64,000 nucleotides of DNA from SYLG01 sp965226945. Lineage in GTDB: Bacteria > Planctomycetota > Planctomycetia > Gemmatales > Gemmataceae. A program made the position numbers and the translations under genes. Of this stretch, positions 62,074 through 64,000 are shown in pieces (the stretch's first letter is position 1; each line of letters opens with the position of its first letter). The stretch covers positions 2,666,001 to 2,730,000 of the forward strand of contig OZ245717.1 in assembly GCA_965226945.1 (NCBI GenBank), in the 5' to 3' direction. The notes under the pieces were generated by a model. That model was not told the DNA's origin. It did no database searches and worked only from the letters and a program-made list of their open reading frames with translations.

Positions 62074-63117
62074 CTAGCGTTTTACAGGTTTGGGCCCGTA
62101 CTTGGCAACATCGGGCTCAGGCACCACTTCGAGCAGTTGGCGGACGATGTCTTCGGTTTGTTTCCCCTCGGCTTGCGCCTGGAAATTCGCCCCGATGCGG
62201 TGGCGCAGCACCGGCTCCGCCGCCTTGCGTATATCATCGATCGACACGCTGAATCGGCCTTCCATGGCGGCAAAGGCCTGGCCGGCACGCACCAGGAATT
62301 GCCCGGCGCGGACCCCGGCGCCGAAATCGACGGTGCGCTTCACAAAATCGGGAGCGTCGGGACCAGGACGGGTCGCCCGCACCAGCCTGGCGACATAATC
62401 GAGCACATAGTCGCCCACGGGCACATTGCGGATTAGCTTTTGCAGGTTGATGATCGCCTTGGTGGAAAGCACCTTGGTCAGTTCCGGATTTTCATCGCGA
62501 GTCGCATTCTTCAAAATTTGCTTTTCTTCTTCGAGCGTCGGGTATTCGACCTTGATCGTGAACATGAACCGGTCCATTTGCGCTTCAGGCAACGGATAGG
62601 TTCCTTCCTGTTCGATCGGGTTTTGCGTGGCGATCACGAAAAACGGATCGGGCAGACGGTAGGTTTCCTGGCCGACCGTGACCTCACGCTCTTGCATGGC
62701 TTGAAGCAGCGCCGCCTGGGTTTTCGGGGGCGTTCGGTTGATTTCGTCGGCAAGCAAAATGTTCGTGAAGATCGGACCCTTCACGAATCGGAACTCCCGC
62801 TTTCCTTCGACATCATCGAGGATCGTCGTTCCGGTGATGTCCGAAGGCATCAGGTCAGGAGTGAACTGCACGCGCTTGAACTGCACATCGAGGATCTGCG
62901 AAATCGATTGCACCATCAAGGTCTTGGCCAGGCCGGGAACACCCACCAAAAGCACATGGCCCCGCGTAAAGATCGAAGCCAGGATCTGCTCGAGGACCTT
63001 CGATTGACCGATGATCACTTTGCGGATCTGGTCCAGCATCAGTTGGCGCGATTGGCTGAACTGCTGAAGATATTCGGTGATCTTGTCGCCGCCTGTCCGG
63101 GGATCGCCAGTGGACAC
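62074..63117 (-). CDS. MoxR-family AAA+ ATPase
   Basis: A 347-residue product. The GTG at 63117 has a strong ribosome binding site (GGGAGGCGGATA) and is preferred to the upstream ATG at 63225. Walker A GVPGLAKT, Walker B ILLADEINR, the sensor-type IATQNPIEQEGTYPLPEAQMDRF and the C-terminal lid (VSIDDIRKAAEPVLRHRI) are intact. MoxR ATPases act as chaperones for cofactor insertion or complex maturation with VWA/DUF58 partners. It leads the minus-strand group ending at 58832. Confidence 0.93.
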   Translation of the reverse strand: MSTGDPRTGGDKITEYLQQFSQSRQLMLDQIRKVIIGQSKVLEQILASIFTRGHVLLVGVPGLAKTLMVQSISQILDVQFKRVQFTPDLMPSDITGTTILDDVEGKREFRFVKGPIFTNILLADEINRTPPKTQAALLQAMQEREVTVGQETYRLPDPFFVIATQNPIEQEGTYPLPEAQMDRFMFTIKVEYPTLEEEKQILKNATRDENPELTKVLSTKAIINLQKLIRNVPVGDYVLDYVARLVRATRPGPDAPDFVKRTVDFGAGVRAGQFLVRAGQAFAAMEGRFSVSIDDIRKAAEPVLRHRIGANFQAQAEGKQTEDIVRQLLEVVPEPDVAKYGPKPVKR

Positions 63118-63328
63118 TATCCGCCTCCCAATCGCATGGCTCGCATCCCGGGCGAGGTCGCTTCCGAGAAAATCGCGCAATGATGCTATTCTATGGCCGA
63201 ACTCCCGGCGTGCCATTTCCGCCAAAGTCTTGAAATCAGCCGGGGTTGTGTCGATTCAGAAACGCAAGAGCAGACAAGGATCGCGCGGCCGGTGAAAGAC
63301 CAGCCTCGCGGCAGATGGGACGATGTCA

Positions 63329-64000
63329 TCAATCGGGCAGCGCGGCCCCCTTGGTCTCTCTCATGAACGGAATCAGGAAAAAACCGGCGAGGTAGATGAA
63401 ACTCATCAGGGCGCAGGCCTGTCCGTAGTCTCCCTTAAAGTATCCGTTCATCAGGGCGCCTGTTTGCAAGGCTCCGATCGCCGCGATGATGCGGCCGAAA
63501 TTGAAGGCAAACCCCTGCCCCGTGGCGCGCACCCGCGTGGGGAAAAGCTCAGGCAAGTAGAGAGGCAACCAGCCGTAAAACGTGGCCGTGCATCCGCCGG
63601 CAATGAAAACTGTGACCAAAAACCAGGTGTTCCATTCGGTGTTCGTGCGAAAGAATAGCTGGGCAGACGCCAGAGAAATCGCCAGCAAAAAGGCATAGCC
63701 AAAACGGCGAGAAAATTTTTCCCCAATCATCGCGGCCACGAAACAGCCCGCGGTGGCCCCCATGGCCGACCAGAACTGCGTCCACTGTTTGGCGCCCGCG
63801 AGTTTGTTCGATAACTTATCGGCCCAGTTGGGCGACCAGAGCACCGATCCCCAGGTGCCGAGCAAGGCCACACCCGAAAGCGCGGCGCCGATCAACATCA
63901 TGGTGAGGATTTGTCTTTTTGCATCGCTCGATTCGCCCGACCGTTTCAAATAGTTGCGAATGGGCCACAAGTAACCGGCAAGCACGATGATCAAGAAGAG
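63329..64000 (-). CDS. MFS transporter, C-terminal part (cut by window edge)
   Basis: The frame is open through the window end; about 223 residues are seen. Several transmembrane segments and the sugar-porter/SHS-like signature in YGWLPLYLPELFPTRVRATGQGFAFNFGRI-type sequence (key: Pro-Glu-Leu-Phe-Pro-Thr-x-x-Arg, then Gly-x-Gly-Phe and Asn-x-Gly-Arg) place it in the MFS metabolite transporters related to sialic acid or aromatic acid carriers. The substrate is unknown. Confidence 0.85.
   Translation of the reverse strand, partial: LFLIIVLAGYLWPIRNYLKRSGESSDAKRQILTMMLIGAALSGVALLGTWGSVLWSPNWADKLSNKLAGAKQWTQFWSAMGATAGCFVAAMIGEKFSRRFGYAFLLAISLASAQLFFRTNTEWNTWFLVTVFIAGGCTATFYGWLPLYLPELFPTRVRATGQGFAFNFGRIIAAIGALQTGALMNGYFKGDYGQACALMSFIYLAGFFLIPFMRETKGAALPD

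Noticed and set aside
1..64000. tRNA, rRNA, CRISPR array, riboswitch or replication origin
   Set aside because: No cloverleaf, spaced direct repeats with unique spacers, or conserved RNA motif was recognised; the tandem repeats found have no unique spacers and coincide with gene ends.

Overview
The window looks like chromosomal DNA of a planctomycete, most likely a Gemmataceae-type member of the Planctomycetota. I infer this from family content: six DUF1559 pseudopilin-like proteins, three Tat-exported DUF1501 proteins, two DUF1549/DUF1553 proteins (one with a planctomycete-type cytochrome c head), a Tat-exported Gfo/Idh/MocA oxidoreductase, a giant BlaR1-like M56 protein with its BlaI repressor, and a CRTAC1-type FG-GAP protein. 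Most of the DNA is GC-rich. The exception is roughly 6.0-8.0 kb, which is visibly AT-rich and looks acquired.

Layout. 0-8.9 kb: a CHC2 zinc-finger ORF, a 2061-residue RHS/YD-repeat protein with a caspase-like C-terminal tip, an AT-rich beta-propeller-like gene, and a dead IS4-type transposase. 9-17.7 kb: oxidoreductase, pseudopilin, outer-membrane protein, desaturase, and a tightly coupled DUF1501 / NAD(P)HX epimerase / peroxiredoxin operon. 18-26.9 kb: lipoprotein, pseudopilin, TIM-barrel isomerase, MFS pump, ene-reductase, dicarboxylate symporter, HAD phosphatase. 26.9-42.9 kb: two DUF1549/DUF1553-DUF1501 gene pairs, two more pseudopilins, a Kelch protein, HemP under a Fur-like palindrome, membrane proteins and an RdgC-like protein. 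43-46.7 kb: the M56/BlaI sensor-repressor pair. 47-58.6 kb: a one-direction run of secreted redox genes. 58.8-64 kb: DUF58, di-haem peroxidase, MoxR and a truncated MFS gene.

The most exciting feature is at 51232-53769. One continuous reading frame is interrupted only by two in-frame TGA codons, and each falls where a catalytic cysteine belongs. The first gives a Thr-Sec-Pro-Pro-Tyr motif matching the active site of iodothyronine deiodinases. The second gives Cys-Phe-Tyr-Sec in an AhpD-type peroxidase motif. I read this as an exported two-selenocysteine protein with the order signal peptide, two EF-hands, deiodinase-like redoxin, cysteine-less AhpD-like domain, Sec-containing AhpD-like domain. 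A cysteine paralogue of the first half lies immediately downstream and a double AhpD-like gene follows. Two paralogous small GC-x-DH proteins, each directly upstream of a DUF1559 gene, complete the neighbourhood. No selenocysteine machinery lies in this window.

A second unusual pattern recurs at four loci (18.5, 20.2, 22.7 and 32.9 kb). The last codons of a minus-strand gene, including its stop codon, are tandemly repeated downstream with periods of 52, 54, 53 and 27 bp. The genes concerned are unrelated, which suggests a recurrent process acting on gene 3' ends.

No tRNA, rRNA, CRISPR array or replication origin was recognised. Family names and motif assignments come from reading the sequence; nothing was run against a database.
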